Positions 21,089 to 31,730 of a DNA stretch of 64,000 bases are shown piece by piece (the first letter of the stretch is position 1; each line of letters starts with the position of its first letter). The notes beneath the pieces are model-generated. The model was given only the letters and a program-made list of their open reading frames with translations. It ran no database searches and was not told the DNA's origin. The stretch covers positions 69,998,458-70,062,457 of the forward strand of contig NC_030823.1 of the NCBI RefSeq assembly GCF_001704415.2, read 5' to 3'. Position numbers and translations under genes: made by a program. The stretch comes from Capra hircus (taxonomy: Eukaryota; Chordata; Mammalia; Artiodactyla; Bovidae).

Positions 21089-21164
21089 CTTGGCTATAGA
21101 GAAAAACAGCCTCTGCTTTTATGGGATAGACTTTAGAAGTGTGGCCTCTAAAGAGTAAGACAAG

Positions 21165-21320
21165 GATACAAATTCACAGGATACTGAGTTTGTATCCTGG
21201 CTCTTCCATTGATTAGTGGTGTGATCTTGGGCAAATTACCTACCTTCTCTGAGCCTCACAATTCTCATCTATAAAATGGAAGGAATAACATTTACTATAC
21301 ATACTGGGAAGGTTAAAGAG
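21165..21320 (+). mobile_element. MIR SINE (sense)
   Basis: The core reads 'gtggtgtgatcttgggcaaa' then 'tctctgagcctcacaattct' and 'atctataaaatgga', the standard MIR order. Confidence 0.75.
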
Positions 21321-22248
21321 GATTTTTTTAAAAAGCTGTCTGTTTAATCACCCTTCATTCTCATCTCCTACCTTATATAAAATTTGGGCAGTGCCTGACT
21401 ATTGCCCTGGACTCTAATTTCCCAAGGAGGATGACTGTGTCATATACAGTTTTGTATCTACTGTGACAGCTTCCTATTGACTCCTGCCCATGTCTGGTTT
21501 ATGGTCCCTCACAGCTGCTGTTCCTGCTCCCAGACCTGGGGCACCATCCGCTGACCAGGGCCCTCTGGCCAGGCTGAACTGACTCTTATCACAGAAACAA
21601 CGCAAAACTGGGGCACGGTGCAGGAAGCTGGTGTGGTCAAGTTCATTCCTAGTCTCCTCCAGGTTCCTGATGTGCCCCTCAGTTTTAACCTCCACCTCCT
21701 CCCAGCTTCCTGAACCCAGCCCTGCCCCTGCCCTCTCCCCTGCCATCCATGTTGCATTGCCTTGTCCGACTTCCTGCCTGACCTCATTCTCCACGCTGGC
21801 TCTTGGGGCCTGACCGATACAGCACTGTCTGCTTTGGAAACCTTGCTCACACATTCACCCCAGCTGGCCTCTAAGCCTCCCACTCTGACCAGTACCCTAG
21901 TGGAATCCTTGCTGTCAGTTTTTCTGCCCCAGTTGGGCTTTCACCCACCCTGACCCCTCCACAAAAATGCACTGAGTTCTAAAGTGTGCCAGGCTCTGGG
22001 TTGGGGAACATGCAGACAGATGAAATGGTCTCTACTCTGAACCACATATGTGACTGACCTGGTCTTCAACTCCCTCAGGATAAAAAGAGTTGTGTTGGAA
22101 AAGGAGTCTCTAGTCTCCACCATGAGGTTTTCTTGCTCACTTTGATGAGCAGACAACAGTATGCCTTCTGGCGGAACCCTTCAGGCACCCCGTTTTATCT
22201 GACCTGCAAGAATCATGCAGGGTAAGGAGCAGTGGATTGATACATAGT
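21321..22248. other. Unassigned sequence, no gene seen
   Basis: Pyrimidine-rich and rather GC-rich around 21480-21960. Open frames on both strands there (for example 21474-21854, minus) lack recognisable domains and are probably compositional. 21960-22050 resembles an antisense L2 3' end. Confidence 0.4.
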
Positions 22249-22260
22249 TAATGAATACTT

Positions 22261-22473
22261 GGGCTTCCCTTGTAGCTCAGTCGGTAAAGAATCTGCCTGC
22301 AGAGCAGCAGACCCGGGTTTGACCCCTGGGTTGGGAAGATCCCCTGGAGAAGGAAATGGCAACCCATGCCAGTATTCTTGCCTGGAAAATCTCATGGACA
22401 GAGGAGCCTGGTGGGCTGCAGTCCATGGGGTCGCGAAGAGTCGGGCACGACTGAGCGACTAACACTAATTAAC
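22261..22473 (+). mobile_element. Bov-tA SINE
   Basis: Full-length sense copy, flanked by the 12-bp duplication taatgaatactt at 22249-22260 and 22474-22485. Confidence 0.94.
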
Positions 22474-22485
22474 TAATGAATACTT

Positions 22486-22556
22486 ACCATGTTCCACGTA
22501 CTGGGCATACGATAGAGACTATGATCTGCCTTCTGCCCTTGCAGAGCTTGGAGTCT
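22486..22556 (-). mobile_element. L2 LINE 3' end (antisense)
   Basis: The order 'catgttccacgtactggg', 'atgatctgccttctgccc' and 'cagagcttggagtct' is typical of a reversed L2 3' end. It is interrupted on the right by the LTR at 22557. Confidence 0.5.
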
Positions 22557-22681
22557 GTGGTAGACAGAATAGAGGCACCCAAAGACGTCCGTGTCCTAAT
22601 CCGTGGACGCTGTGGACATACTCTACTACCCAGCAAAGAGAATTAAGGTCGCAAATGGAAGTTAAGATTGCTCACCAACTG

Positions 22682-22800
22682 ACTTTTTTTTTGGCCATGC
22701 CACGTGACTTGTGGGATCTTAGTTCCCCGGCCAGGGATCAGACCCAGGTCGCAGCAACAAAAGCACCAGGTCCTAACCACTGGACAACCAGGGAATTCCC
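22682..22800 (-). mobile_element. CHR-type SINE, short form (antisense)
   Basis: T-rich left end, 'ggccatgccacgtgacttgt', reversed B-box region, then 'caaccagggaattccc'. It is nearly the same short form as the copy 130 bp downstream. Confidence 0.82.
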
Positions 22801-22934
22801 TAAAGTAGGGAGGGTATCCTGGCTTATTTAGGTGGGATCTCTGTAGTCGCACGATCCTTAAACGTGGAAGGGACAGGAGAGCTGGTGTCTGAGTGAAGCG
22901 ACACAGGAAAGGCTCAACCAGCCATTGCTGGCTC

Positions 22935-23064
22935 TTCAGTTTTTTGGGTTTTTTTTTTGGCCATGCCACGTGACTTGTGGGATCTTAATTCCCTGACCAA
23001 GGATTGAACCCAGGCCACTCGCACTAGAAGCTCATAGTCCTAACCTCTGGACTGTCAGGGAATT
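22935..23064 (-). mobile_element. CHR-type SINE, short form (antisense)
   Basis: It shares 'ggccatgccacgtgacttgt' and its flanks with the previous copy. Similar text on both sides, cattgctggct near 22923 and cactgctggct near 23066, indicates its own insertion event. Confidence 0.85.
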
Positions 23065-23296
23065 CCACTGCTGGCTTCGAAGATGGAAGAAGCCATGTGC
23101 TAAGCATCTAGAAACTGGAAAAGGCAAGAAACCAGATTCTGCCTGGAGCCTCCAAAAGGAGCCCAGTCGTGCCACCACCTCGGTTTCAGTGAAACCCATT
23201 TTAGACTTCTGACCTTCACAACTATAAAATAGTGAATCTGTGTTGTTGTCAGTCACTGTTTGTGGTGATTTGTGACAGCAGCAATAGGAAATGAAT

Positions 23297-23831
23297 CCAG
23301 AGCTCAACTCAGAAGACGGAAGTTAAAAAGGGATTAAGGTTCAATGGGATGAGTGCAGGGACAGAAGTATCGAACTCTGTGAGAGTACGCACAAGAGGCC
23401 CCAGCCCAGTCTTAGGGGGGTCGGTAAGGGGGCAGTCAGGCCGTGCCTCCTGGAAGAGGGCTGGGCACCTACAGGAGAGAGAAGGAGTCAGAGAAGAATC
23501 TGCTGTAATCGTGAGAGGGGACAGTGGTCTAGCCCAATGAGAGTCCAGAGGTGTGGGGTGTCTGGGCTATGAGAGTGAGAGAGGTACCTGAAAGACTGCT
23601 CTGGGCTAGTCCCTCTGCCTGCAGTTTCTCCTTTTAGGAGAGGAATTTTGCTCACGTTTTCAAAAGATGTAAAAGATAGATAAATTACTGGTACCAAATT
23701 CATACCACAGACTATTATGCCTCCATTAAAAAGTAAATGTAAATATTATTTTCACAGAACAAAATGTAAAAGGCACAATTTGACCCAGCAAGTCTCACTG
23801 CCAGGAATTTATCCTGCACATGTAACCTTTT
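23297..23831. other. Unassigned sequence; possible old L1 text at the right
   Basis: 23297-23680 shows no recognised element. 23760-23830 resembles decayed L1 ORF2 sense text ('aatttgacccagcaagtc', 'caggaatttatcctgcaca'). Confidence 0.4.
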
Positions 23832-24938
23832 CAATTCAGCTCAGTTCAGTTCAGTCGCTCAGTTGTCTCCGACTCTGCGACCCCATGAATCGCAGCGCGC
23901 CAGGCCTCCCTGTCCATCACCAACTCCCGGAGTTCACTCAAATTCATGTTCATCAACTCAGTGATGCCATCCAGCCATCTCATCCTCTGTCGTCCCCTTC
24001 TCCTCCTTCCCCCAATCCCTCCCACCATCAGGGTCTTTTCCAGTGACTCAACTCTTCACATGAGGTGGCCAAAGTACTGGAGTTTCAGCTTCAGCATCAT
24101 CTTTCCAATGAACACCCAGGACTGATCTCCTTTAGGATGGACTGGTTGGATCTCCTTGCAGTCCAAGGGACTCTCAAGAATCTTCTCCAACACCACAGTT
24201 CAAAAGCATCAATTCTTCTGCCCTCAGCTTTCTTCACAGTCCAACTCTCACATCCATACATGACCACTGGAAAAACCATAGCCTTGACTAGATGGATCTT
24301 TGTTGGCAAAGTAATGTCTCTGCTTTTTAATATGCCATCTAAGTTGGTCATAACTTTCCTTCCAAGGAGTAAGCGTCTTTTAATTTCATGGCTGCAGTCA
24401 CCATCTGCAGTGATTTTGGAGCCCCCCAAAATAAAGTCTGACACTGTTTCCCCTGTTTCCCCATCTATTTGCCAAGAAGTGATGGGACCAGATGCCATGA
24501 TCTTCGTTTTCTGAATGTTGAGCTTTAAGCCAACTTTTTCACTCTCCTCTTTCACTTTCATCAAGAGGCTTTTTAGTTCCTCTTCATTTTCTGCCATAAG
24601 GGTGGTGTCATCTGCATATCTGAGGTTATTGATATTTCTCCCGGCAATCTTGATTCCAGCTTGTGCTTCTTCCAGTCCAGTGTTTCTCATGATGTACTCT
24701 GCATATAAGTTAAATAAGCAGCGTGACAATATACAGCCTTGATGTACTCCTTTTCCTATTTGGAACCAGTCTGTTGTTCCATGTCCAGCTCTAATTGTTG
24801 CTTCCTGACCTGCATATAGGTTTCTCAAGAGGCAGGTCAGGTGGTCTGGTATTCCCATCTCTTTCAGAATTTTCCACAGTTTATTGTGATCCACACAGTC
24901 AAAGGCTTTGGCATAGTCAATAAAGCAGAAATAGATGT
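23832..24938 (-). mobile_element. BovB LINE, 5'-truncated (antisense)
   Basis: Reversed BovB of about 1.1 kb, from the 'ttcag' tail to the start of the reverse transcriptase palm ('agcagaaatagatgtt'). A short TTCAA occurs at both edges, a weak candidate for a duplication. It lies head to head with the sense BovB at 25016-25384. Confidence 0.92.
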
Positions 24939-24942
24939 TCAA
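24097..24942 (-). pseudogene. BovB reverse transcriptase fragment, 281-codon open frame
   Basis: A single frame starts at NIYFCFIDYAKAFDCVDHN, includes GRNINNLRYADDTTLMAEN with the catalytic YADD, and runs to ILKEISPGCSLER, where it stops because of a frameshift in the C-terminal part (about 24097). Known RTE reverse transcriptases need the upstream endonuclease domain, absent here. A Cys-to-Arg change (ILSRCLFN in place of ILSPCLFN at the Pro) is visible near the active-site region. Confidence 0.86.
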
Positions 24943-25015
24943 AGATGAATGTACAAGGAAGCTGAATGGTTTCTAATAGGTAAAATAAGAAATATCCTGT
25001 GCCCATAGATGGGTG

Positions 25016-25384
25016 GATGGTTTTGAACTGTGGTGTTGGAGAAGACTGTTGACAGTTCGTTGGACTGCAAGGAGATCAGACCAGTCCATCCTAAAGGAAA
25101 TCAGTCCTGAATATTCATTGGAAGGGCAGATGCTGAAGCTGAAACTCCAGTACTCTGGCCACCTGATGAGAACTGTCTTGTTGCAAAAGACCCTGATGCT
25201 GAATAAGATTGAAGGCTGGAGGAGAAGGGGACGACAGAGGATGAGATGGTTAGATGGCATCACTGACTGGATGGACATGAGTTTGAGCAAGCTCTGGGAG
25301 TTGGTGATGAACAGGGAAGTCTGGCATGGGGCAGTCCATGGGGTCGCAAAGAGTCGGATATGACTGAGCAACTGAACTGAACTG
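25016..25384 (+). mobile_element. BovB LINE 3' fragment (sense)
   Basis: A 369-bp insertion with the C-terminal coding end (LWCWRRLLTVRWTARRSDQ) and the 'ctgaactgaactg' tail. An 11-bp duplication atagatgggtg is at 25005-25015 and 25385-25395. Confidence 0.93.
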
Positions 25385-25395
25385 ATAGATGGGTG

Positions 25396-25689
25396 ATTAG
25401 TTATATTAGTATTTGAGGTACCCATGGTGTGACATTCTATGAAACTTACTAAAAGCAAGGCATGAAATCTATTTGACCTGATAAGTAGAGAAATTTATCC
25501 AAACCAGGATGCTTTGAGAGGGGGAATCTGTTGATAATTATACAGGATGGACTGTCCCAGGCAAACTGGGACATACAGCCATTCCAATGAAAAGAATGAT
25601 CTCCAAGGAAGATGTTTAGGTAAGAAAGGCATGATGTATCACAGTGTGCATAGCATGACTCCATTTGTGTGGGATTTTTCTTTTTGGGT
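25396..25689. other. Unassigned sequence, no gene seen
   Basis: About 290 bp, unrecognised. It contains a perfect 8-bp inverted repeat TGTCCCAG / CTGGGACA with a 5-base loop near 25553-25573. Confidence 0.45.
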
Positions 25690-25988
25690 GAGGTCTTTGT
25701 TTCTGTTTTAATAATGTTTGCTTGTTTATGCTGGGCTGTGCTGGGTCTTCGTTGCTGCCTGGGCTACTCCCCACTGTGCTTTTGGGCTTCTCTTGTTGCA
25801 GAGCTCAGGCTCTAGGGCGTGTGAGCTTTGACAGCTGTGGCTACTGGGCTCTAGAGCAGAGGCTCCATAATTGTGGTGCACAGGCTCAGCTGTTCCTCGG
25901 CATGTGGGACCTTTCTGGATCAGGGATGGAACCTGCGTCTCCTGCATTGGCAGGTGGATTCCTTACCACTGAGCCACCAGGGAAGCTC
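25690..25988 (-). mobile_element. CHR-type SINE, long form (antisense)
   Basis: Reversed long-form SINE with the internal 'gctactgggctctagagcag' and 'ttgtggtgcacaggctc' units, ending 'gagccaccagggaagctc'. Confidence 0.85.
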
Positions 25989-27149
25989 TGTGCGAGTTTT
26001 TTAAAGAAATGATACACTCTCCTAGTTACCTATGCATAGACACTTTTTCATAAGAACATGTAAGGAGCTGATCACAGATCTGGAGAGAATGCTGGAATGC
26101 CTCCACACGAGGTTCTTATATTCATTGTGTAATATATATACTGGATATTTAAATTAATTTTATAATATAAACACCAAGTTGACTGGGTACATATATTCCT
26201 TTCATAATAAAACTGCAAATTCAAATAAAGTCATAGAAAGTCAAACACAATTGAGTTAGCTGTTCGTGCCCAATCTTCCTCCAGTCCTTAGGTCAGCTCC
26301 TTCATCAGTCTCGCCACTCTCAGTCTGGTCCGGGGTCTTCACACCCTACTGAGTCTGAATCCCGACAGTTTCAATAGAAGGTGATGGAAAACCAAACATA
26401 GTCAATAAATAACACATCCATATCACATATGAAAAAATCCCTCTTGGTGTCCAACTGGGACAATGATAAAAGTAGAGGCTACATTTTCCAGAGAAAATTT
26501 TCAGCCTCCTCTTTAAAGGGGCCAGTTCTCGCCTCAGAGGAAACAGGTGCCCATTTGTAGAAAACGTTTCTCTTCTGTTAATATATTCTAAAACCTACTG
26601 CTGGACAGTAACTTGTTCCTGCCACTCCCTTTTCCTTCTGCCCTGAGAGGAGCACATTCGCCAACTTTCCTCCTTTAGTCAATAGGTTTCTTCCACGAAG
26701 GGAAGGGCTGAATTCTAGGTCATTCGTCCACCCACTTCCTGAGAAAAGGTCACTTCCTCAGTCCTTATTACAGACCCCGCCTGAGAGCAGGGCAGGAAGG
26801 ACTGTTTTTCGGCTGGTGGGGTCACATTTGCCTCCAGACCTGTTGCTTTCCGTGGATGTTTATCTCCCTGGAACTTCACTTTCAAGGAAAAGGAGGCCCC
26901 AAAGCAACCAGTTGAAGAGACCGAGAGGGTGGAGGTTGTTTGATGTTTCCTTGAACAACTTTTTGACAGAATTCCAGTCAGACTCATTCTGTTCCTTCCC
27001 TTTCTCCACCCCTCGAGACCACTTAACTCTTCTAGCCTTGGAGAGCTTTCCCTCCCAGTGAGGTTGCAGGATGAAGGGGAATAATACCACTGGTAAGTGG
27101 TTGAGCTAGGGCTTGACCAAGTCTGTCTGCCTCAGAAGGCTGTGCAAGG
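25989..27149. other. Unassigned repeat-poor stretch, no gene seen
   Basis: About 1.16 kb without a recognised repeat. Frames at 26715-26987 (minus) and 26816-27061 (plus) have no recognisable domains. It is one of the longer candidates for truly single-copy sequence here. Confidence 0.45.
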
Positions 27150-27318
27150 GACTTCCTGGTGGTCTAGCGGTTAAGAATCCGCCTTGCAATGCAGAGGACA
27201 CATGTTCAGTCCCTGGTCAGGGAACTAAGATCCCACGTCCTGCAACTATTGAGCCCATGGGCCAAAACTGGTACGTATGATGCAAGGAAAATCTGATGCA
27301 GCCAAAACAAAAGCCTGT
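27150..27318 (+). mobile_element. CHR-type SINE (sense)
   Basis: From 'gggacttcctggtggtctag' through 'ggtcagggaactaagatcc' to 'gcagccaaaacaaaag'. Confidence 0.85.
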
Positions 27319-27356
27319 GAGATCTCCATACACCTGGCCCATTCCTGAAACTGAAA

Positions 27357-27870
27357 GTGTGTATCCCTCAGTTGTGTCCAATTCTTTGCGACCACGTGGA
27401 CTGTAGCCCACCAGACTGCTCTGTCCATGGAATCTGCCAGGCAAGAATACTGGAGTGGGTTGCCAAGCTCCTCCAGGGGATCTTTCCAACTCAGGGATTG
27501 AATCCAGGTCTCCTGCATTGCAGGCAGATTCTTTACTGTCTGAACTACCAGTTCAGTTCAGTTCAATTCAGTCACTCAATCATGTCTGACTATTTGTGAC
27601 CCCGTGGGCTGCAGCACACCAGGTCTCCCTGTCGATCACCATTTCCCAGAGCTTGATCAAACTCATGGCCATTGAGTTGGTGATGCCATTCAATCATCTC
27701 ATCCTCTGTCATCCCCTTCTCTTCCCACCTTCAATCTTTCCCAGCATCAGGGTCTTTTCAAATGAGTCAGTTCTTTGCATCAGGTGGCCAGAGGATTGGA
27801 GTTTCAGCTTCAGCATCAGTCCTTCCAATGAATATTCAGGACTGATTTCCCTGGACTATCAGGGAAGCCC
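27357..27870 (-). mobile_element. Bov-tA SINE (antisense) interrupted by a BovB tail
   Basis: Reversed Bov-tA at 27357-27550 resumes at about 27851 and ends 'cagggaagccc'. The interruption is the BovB tail at 27551-27850. Confidence 0.85.
27551..27850 (-). mobile_element. BovB LINE 3' tail (antisense) inside Bov-tA
   Basis: 300 bp of reversed BovB 3' end, flanked by ctgaactacca (27540-27550) and ctggactatca (27851-27861), a duplication with two mismatches. Confidence 0.82.
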
Positions 27871-27907
27871 TTTACTGTTGCAGCACCTGGGAAGCCCAGC
27901 CCATCCT

Positions 27908-28070
27908 TGCTGCTGCTGCTGCTAAGTCGCTTCAGTTGTGTCCAACTCTATGAGACCCCATAGATGGCAGCCCACCAGGCTCCCCTGTCCCTGGGATTCT
28001 CCAGGCAAGAACACTGGAGTGGGTTGCCATTTCCTTCTCTAATGTGTGAAAGTGAAAAGTGAAAGTGAGT
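27908..28070 (-). mobile_element. Bov-A unit SINE (antisense)
   Basis: A (TGC)n tail, then one reversed Bov-A unit ending in the 'gtgaaagtgaaaagtgaaag' linker. It is a monomer rather than the full Bov-A2 dimer. Confidence 0.88.
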
Positions 28071-29003
28071 GGCTAGCTCATCCCATCTCTCTCCTTCTGG
28101 GAATTCAGTGCCCCCTTCAGGCAGGGCTCTTCTCAGCTCTCACCTCCCCTGCTCCTCAATAGGCTCCATCCCATCCTTACTCCCTGTTCAAGGACGTCAC
28201 CTGTTCAGAGTACCCTTTCAGTCCTATCTCTTTCATAGAGATTTCCCTGAGCACCGATGTTATGCTAAAAAGATATCAGATTTTTAAAAATTATTTTAAA
28301 ACGATATGCAGAAGACTGTTCTCATCATTAATGATAATAAAATCATTGACTGTAGCAGGGGGGCACATTCAAGCTTCAGGCTTTGCCCAGTGGCAGCCTG
28401 TGTGAGAAGCACTGGATTTTCCAGGATGCTTTCCCCGGCTCTGACCGAGAGCAGCAGGGGTACTGACAGCCTGAAGGGCCCCCAGGCTGTCCTGCTGCGC
28501 AGGGTGAACGCTAAGCCAGCCAGAACCAGCCTGATGGCAGGAGGTACTGCGAGAAAGCAGACTGCAGTTTGCACATCAAATCCCAAGCTGTTTGGCCTCA
28601 GATACAAAGGAGTCACTTTCTAAAAGGAAGTCAGTTCTTTCCATGACTGACGTGATGCCACTGAAATATCTCCTGGTCACTCTCTCCCTCGGGGTATTGC
28701 AGGGAGTGGTGTGGTCTTCAGATGGATTCTAGACACACATCTGGCTCCTCTGACCAGGGCATTCTGGCCAACACTGCCAGTCCAGGGGTTTCTATTTCCA
28801 GCTGTTAGTAGAAAGAGAATCTGGGCTGGAGTCAGAGAATCATTAAATGTTCGGAGGTGGAGGGATTCAAGGAGAAATCCAATACCCTCTGATAAGGTAT
28901 TGATAAATAAGGCCAGAGAGATTTCAGAAGTTGGTCCCAAATACGGATCCTGGTATCTGCCAGTCTTCTGAAAAGCAAAAAAAAAAAACAACAAAAAAAG
29001 CAA
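28071..29003. other. Unassigned sequence, no gene seen
   Basis: About 930 bp. Opposed frames at 28296-28623 lack recognisable domains. 28830-28930 has the flavour of an ancient mammalian element but was not named. It ends in an A-rich run at 28976-29000. Confidence 0.4.
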
Positions 29004-29135
29004 AGTTGTTCAGTCGCTAAGGCGTGTCTGACTTTTTGCAACCCCATGGACTGCAGCACGCCAGGCTTCCCTATCCTTCACCATCTCCCAGAGTTTGCTT
29101 AAACTCATGTCTGTTGAGTCAGTGATGCCATCCAA
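29004..29135 (-). mobile_element. BovB LINE 3' tail (antisense), about 132 bp
   Basis: Reversed BovB end from 'gttgttcagtcgctaagg' to 'gagtcagtgatgccatcc', next to an A-rich tract. Confidence 0.85.
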
Positions 29136-29663
29136 AAGTAGTGAATTTAAAAAAGAAATGAAAGTTATTTAATTTAAAAGACACCCCCTTTATTCTGGTA
29201 TTCTGATTTTGCCTTGTTTTACTGTTAAAATGCCTTTTCTTCTATGAAGTGATGTTGATGGTAGATGGCAGGTGATTTTTAACTCTCTTAAAAGGAAAGT
29301 AACGACTGTACTTGAAATTCCAGTGTGCGGATGCCAGGGCTTGGGCTGCTCCGCAGCGGCTGCTCGTGTGCACACCTCGCCAGGGCGGAGCTGAGTTTGC
29401 ATTCCTGTCACGCATTGCTTTCTTCCGAGAAACATGTACCCCTGACTCTGCGTAAGTGACTTTACACCCTGACCTTCATGTTGTGCATCTATAAAATGAG
29501 GGATAATAAAACCTGCCCTGTGTCACAAAGGCTAAAATGAGACAACCGAGAGGAAAGAACTTCAAGAAGTAAAATTTTTACACTAAACAAGGGCTTGGAG
29601 TGATTATTGTGTCTGTCAGTTGATTCTTGATGCTCCAGCTGTGTGGATTGTTTGCTTTGAACA
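29136..29663 (+). other. Unassigned sequence with a probable MIR
   Basis: 29408-29560 resembles a sense MIR ('ctgcgtaagtgactttacac', 'catctataaaatgagggata'). The remainder is unrecognised; 29320-29410 is locally CpG-rich. Confidence 0.4.
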
Positions 29664-30356
29664 GTATTAGTTTCCTAGGGCTGCTGGAATGGAAAACCGC
29701 AAACCAGTGGCTTATAGCAACAGGAATGTGTTCGCTCAGTTCTGGAGGCGAGGTTTGAAATAAGATGCTGGCAGGGCCACGCTCCCTCCAAAGCCTCTAG
29801 GAGATGATCTTTCTGCGCCTCCTCCAGTTTCTGGTGGCCGTAGGCTGTCCTAGGCTTCTGACAGCTTTTCTCCTCTCTCTGCTTGTGTTTTCCCATGGCT
29901 ATCTCCACTCTGCCTGTCTCTGCCTCTTCACCTGGTGTTCTTTTTGTAAGGAAACCAGCCATATCGGATGAGGGGTCCAGCCTCCTCCAGTCTGACCCTA
30001 TCTTAATTGAATTCATCTGTACAGACTTTTTCTCAATAATATCACTTTTCGAGGTACTGAGGGTGGCTCAGTACCTGAGCTGAGTACCTCCCTGGTGGCT
30101 CAGACGGTAAAGAAACTGCCTGCAATGCAGGAGACCCGGGTTCGAGCCCTGGGTCGGGAAGATCCCCAGGAGGAGGATGGCACCCCGCTCCAGGATTCTT
30201 GCCTGGAGAATCCCATGGACAGAGGAGCCTGGCAAGCCACAGTCCATGGGGTTCAAAGAATCGGACATGACTGAGAGACTAACACTTTCACTGACAACTA
30301 GGATTTCAATATATCTTTTCTTTGTGGGTAGGGGGAACACAATTCAGCCCATGACA
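29664..30356 (-). mobile_element. MLT1-type MaLR LTR (antisense), split by a Bov-tA
   Basis: The plus strand starts 'tattagtttcctagggctgc' and continues 'ctggcagggccacgctccct' and 'tttctggtggccgtagg'. It ends 'ggaacacaattcagcccat' plus 'gaca', the reverse of a well-known MLT1 LTR. The Bov-tA at about 30084-30293 interrupts it between 'gaggtactgag' and 'aactaggatttcaatatatc'. No internal retroviral region is attached. Confidence 0.82.
30084..30293 (+). mobile_element. Bov-tA SINE
   Basis: Full-length sense copy, with the canonical B-box 'gggttcgagccct', inserted in the MLT1 LTR. Confidence 0.92.
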
Positions 30357-30365
30357 AAGATCTGG

Positions 30366-30617
30366 GTACATTTAAAAAAATGTTTATTTATTTCGTTGGC
30401 TGCCTTGGGCCTTAGTTTCAGCACGCAGGGTCTTCACTGCGTCTTCCGTCGCGCTGCACCGGCTCTCTAGCTGTGGCGCGGATGGGCTCAGTAGTTGTGG
30501 TGCGTGAGCTTAGTTGCTCCACAGCAGGGAGGCTCTTTGCTCCCCTCACCAGGGATCCAACCCGAGTCCCCTGCATTAGTAGGTGAATCCTTAATCACTG
30601 GACCACCAGAAGTCCCA
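30366..30617 (-). mobile_element. CHR-type SINE, long form (antisense)
   Basis: A-rich left tail ('aaaaaaatgtttatttattt'), internal 'agtagttgtggtgcgtgagc' and right end 'ggaccaccagaagtccc'. Confidence 0.86.
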
Positions 30618-31289
30618 TCTAGGTAAGTTTTAAGTTGCATTTTAAGTAGCACCAGCTACCCTGATTTTAAGAAAAGCAAATTTTATTCTTCCACCCTTCT
30701 AAGAAGAAACGCTATGAAGCAGAAAGGAAGAGAAGTGGTGGGAGGCAGGTGGAGAATTTTGGAGAATTATAGCATCTGGTTAATCCTTGGCTCCTGAGAA
30801 ATGGAGCCCCTTGAGCAGCAGTGATCAGAGCTGGAAAGCAAATCCCAGGCTGGGCTGATTCCTCAAAGACCTTTTAACTGGACTGCGGCCCCCGCAGAGC
30901 AATCTGAGCCAGGGAGAGGTGAAGGAACCACAGCTTCTTCGGTCAACACGCTTGGGCCTGAAGCAATGTTTATTCATGAAGGGCCTGAGCTGGGTTTTGC
31001 TCTGCCCAGAGCAGATACGCTGGTGGCAGGGACACTGCTGGGCAGTCCGGCCTTGCCAGGCCCCGGGGCCAGTTGAATCAACACCAGCACCTTTCTTTCC
31101 TAGCTGCCAGCCTCCACTTCCTTCCAGAGAGCTTTTTTTGTTTTTATCCTGACTCAAAGGTCAAAGGCAGCTGTGTTTAGTTCTCCAAAGGACTGGGCCA
31201 AGGAAGAACATGATCGCAGAAGGAATTCTGCTCAGCTCTTGAGAAGAAGCCATTCTCCATCAGGTTTATGGACCTTGAAAAAGCTGTTA
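30618..31289. other. Unassigned repeat-poor stretch, no gene seen
   Basis: About 670 bp without recognised repeats. Opposed frames at 30825-31157 are uncharacterised. It contains the motif cluster at 31150-31170. Confidence 0.45.
31150..31170 (+). promoter_or_regulatory. Possible AP-1 site next to a DR1-like nuclear-receptor motif
   Basis: TGACTCA at 31150-31156 is a perfect AP-1 core. AGGTCA A AGGCAG at 31158-31170 resembles a DR1 element (second half-site 4 of 6). Short motifs like these arise by chance often, so this is only a pointer. Confidence 0.2.
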
Positions 31290-31440
31290 TGTAAGGAAGA
31301 CAAGGCTGCATTATGGCTTTTGCTGGCCCGTTGACACTTTTGCCTTTGTGGCCCACTTCCTCCATTAAAATATATTTTAAATTATATTTTATATATAATT
31401 TGTATAAAGAATATAATCTAGGCTGGATTCATTACAATAT
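31290..31440 (+). repeat. Unnamed interspersed repeat, left part
   Basis: The phrases 'atggcttttgctggcccgtt', 'cttcctccattaaaatat' and 'ctaggctggattcatta' recur in order at 37245-37360. The repeat appears to continue after the BovB at 31441-31679 and the adjacent microsatellite, through about 31890 ('gtgttggtccttaaaatatc'). The family is not recognised. Confidence 0.5.
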
Positions 31441-31679
31441 GCTGTTGTTCAGTCGCTCAGTTGTGTCCGACTCTTTGTGACCCCATAGATTGCAGCTTGC
31501 CAGGCTTCCCTGTCCTTCACTATCTCCCAGAGTTTGTTCAAACTCATCTCCATCGAGTCAATAATGCCATCCAACTATCTCATTCTCTGTTGCCCCTTTC
31601 TCCTCCTACCTTCAACCTTTCCCACCATCAGGGTCTTTTCCAATGAGTCAGTTCTTCGCATCAGGTGGCCAAAGTATTG
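31441..31679 (-). mobile_element. BovB LINE 3' tail (antisense)
   Basis: Reversed BovB end from 'gttgttcagtcgctcagttg' to 'caggtggccaaagtattg', inside the unnamed repeat. Confidence 0.87.
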
Positions 31680-31691
31680 TATATATATCAT

Positions 31692-31693
31692 CA

Positions 31694-31729
<36 letters not shown>

Positions 31730-31730
31730 C
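31692..31730. repeat. (CT)n(TA)n compound microsatellite
   Basis: About 12 CT units pass into about 8 TA units, directly after the BovB tail. Confidence 0.95.

Larger units (their letters stand above)
22557..23296 (+). mobile_element. MaLR (MLT1-type) LTR split by two CHR SINEs
   Basis: Sense LTR with 'gacgtccgtgtcctaatccg' near the start. Its 3' part reads 'gcatctagaaactggaaaag', 'gcctggagcctccaaaagga', 'gacttctgaccttcacaact' and finally 'cagcagcaataggaaat'. This is the known order for MLT1-type nonautonomous ERVL LTRs. The two SINEs at 22682-22800 and 22935-23064 interrupt it. It is a solo LTR with no internal region. Confidence 0.72.

Noticed and set aside
21474..21883. Two overlapping minus-strand frames of about 125 codons
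   Set aside because: Different frames of the same GC-rich stretch, no domain, no supporting splice or promoter pattern.
25553..25573. 8-bp inverted repeat with 5-base loop as a terminator or operator
   Set aside because: Such palindromes are frequent by chance in 64 kb, and bacterial-type terminators do not apply in mammalian DNA.
30084..30293. tRNA-like A and B boxes, for example gggttcgagccct
   Set aside because: They belong to Bov-tA and CHR SINEs, which derive from tRNA; no cloverleaf typical of a functional tRNA gene was seen.
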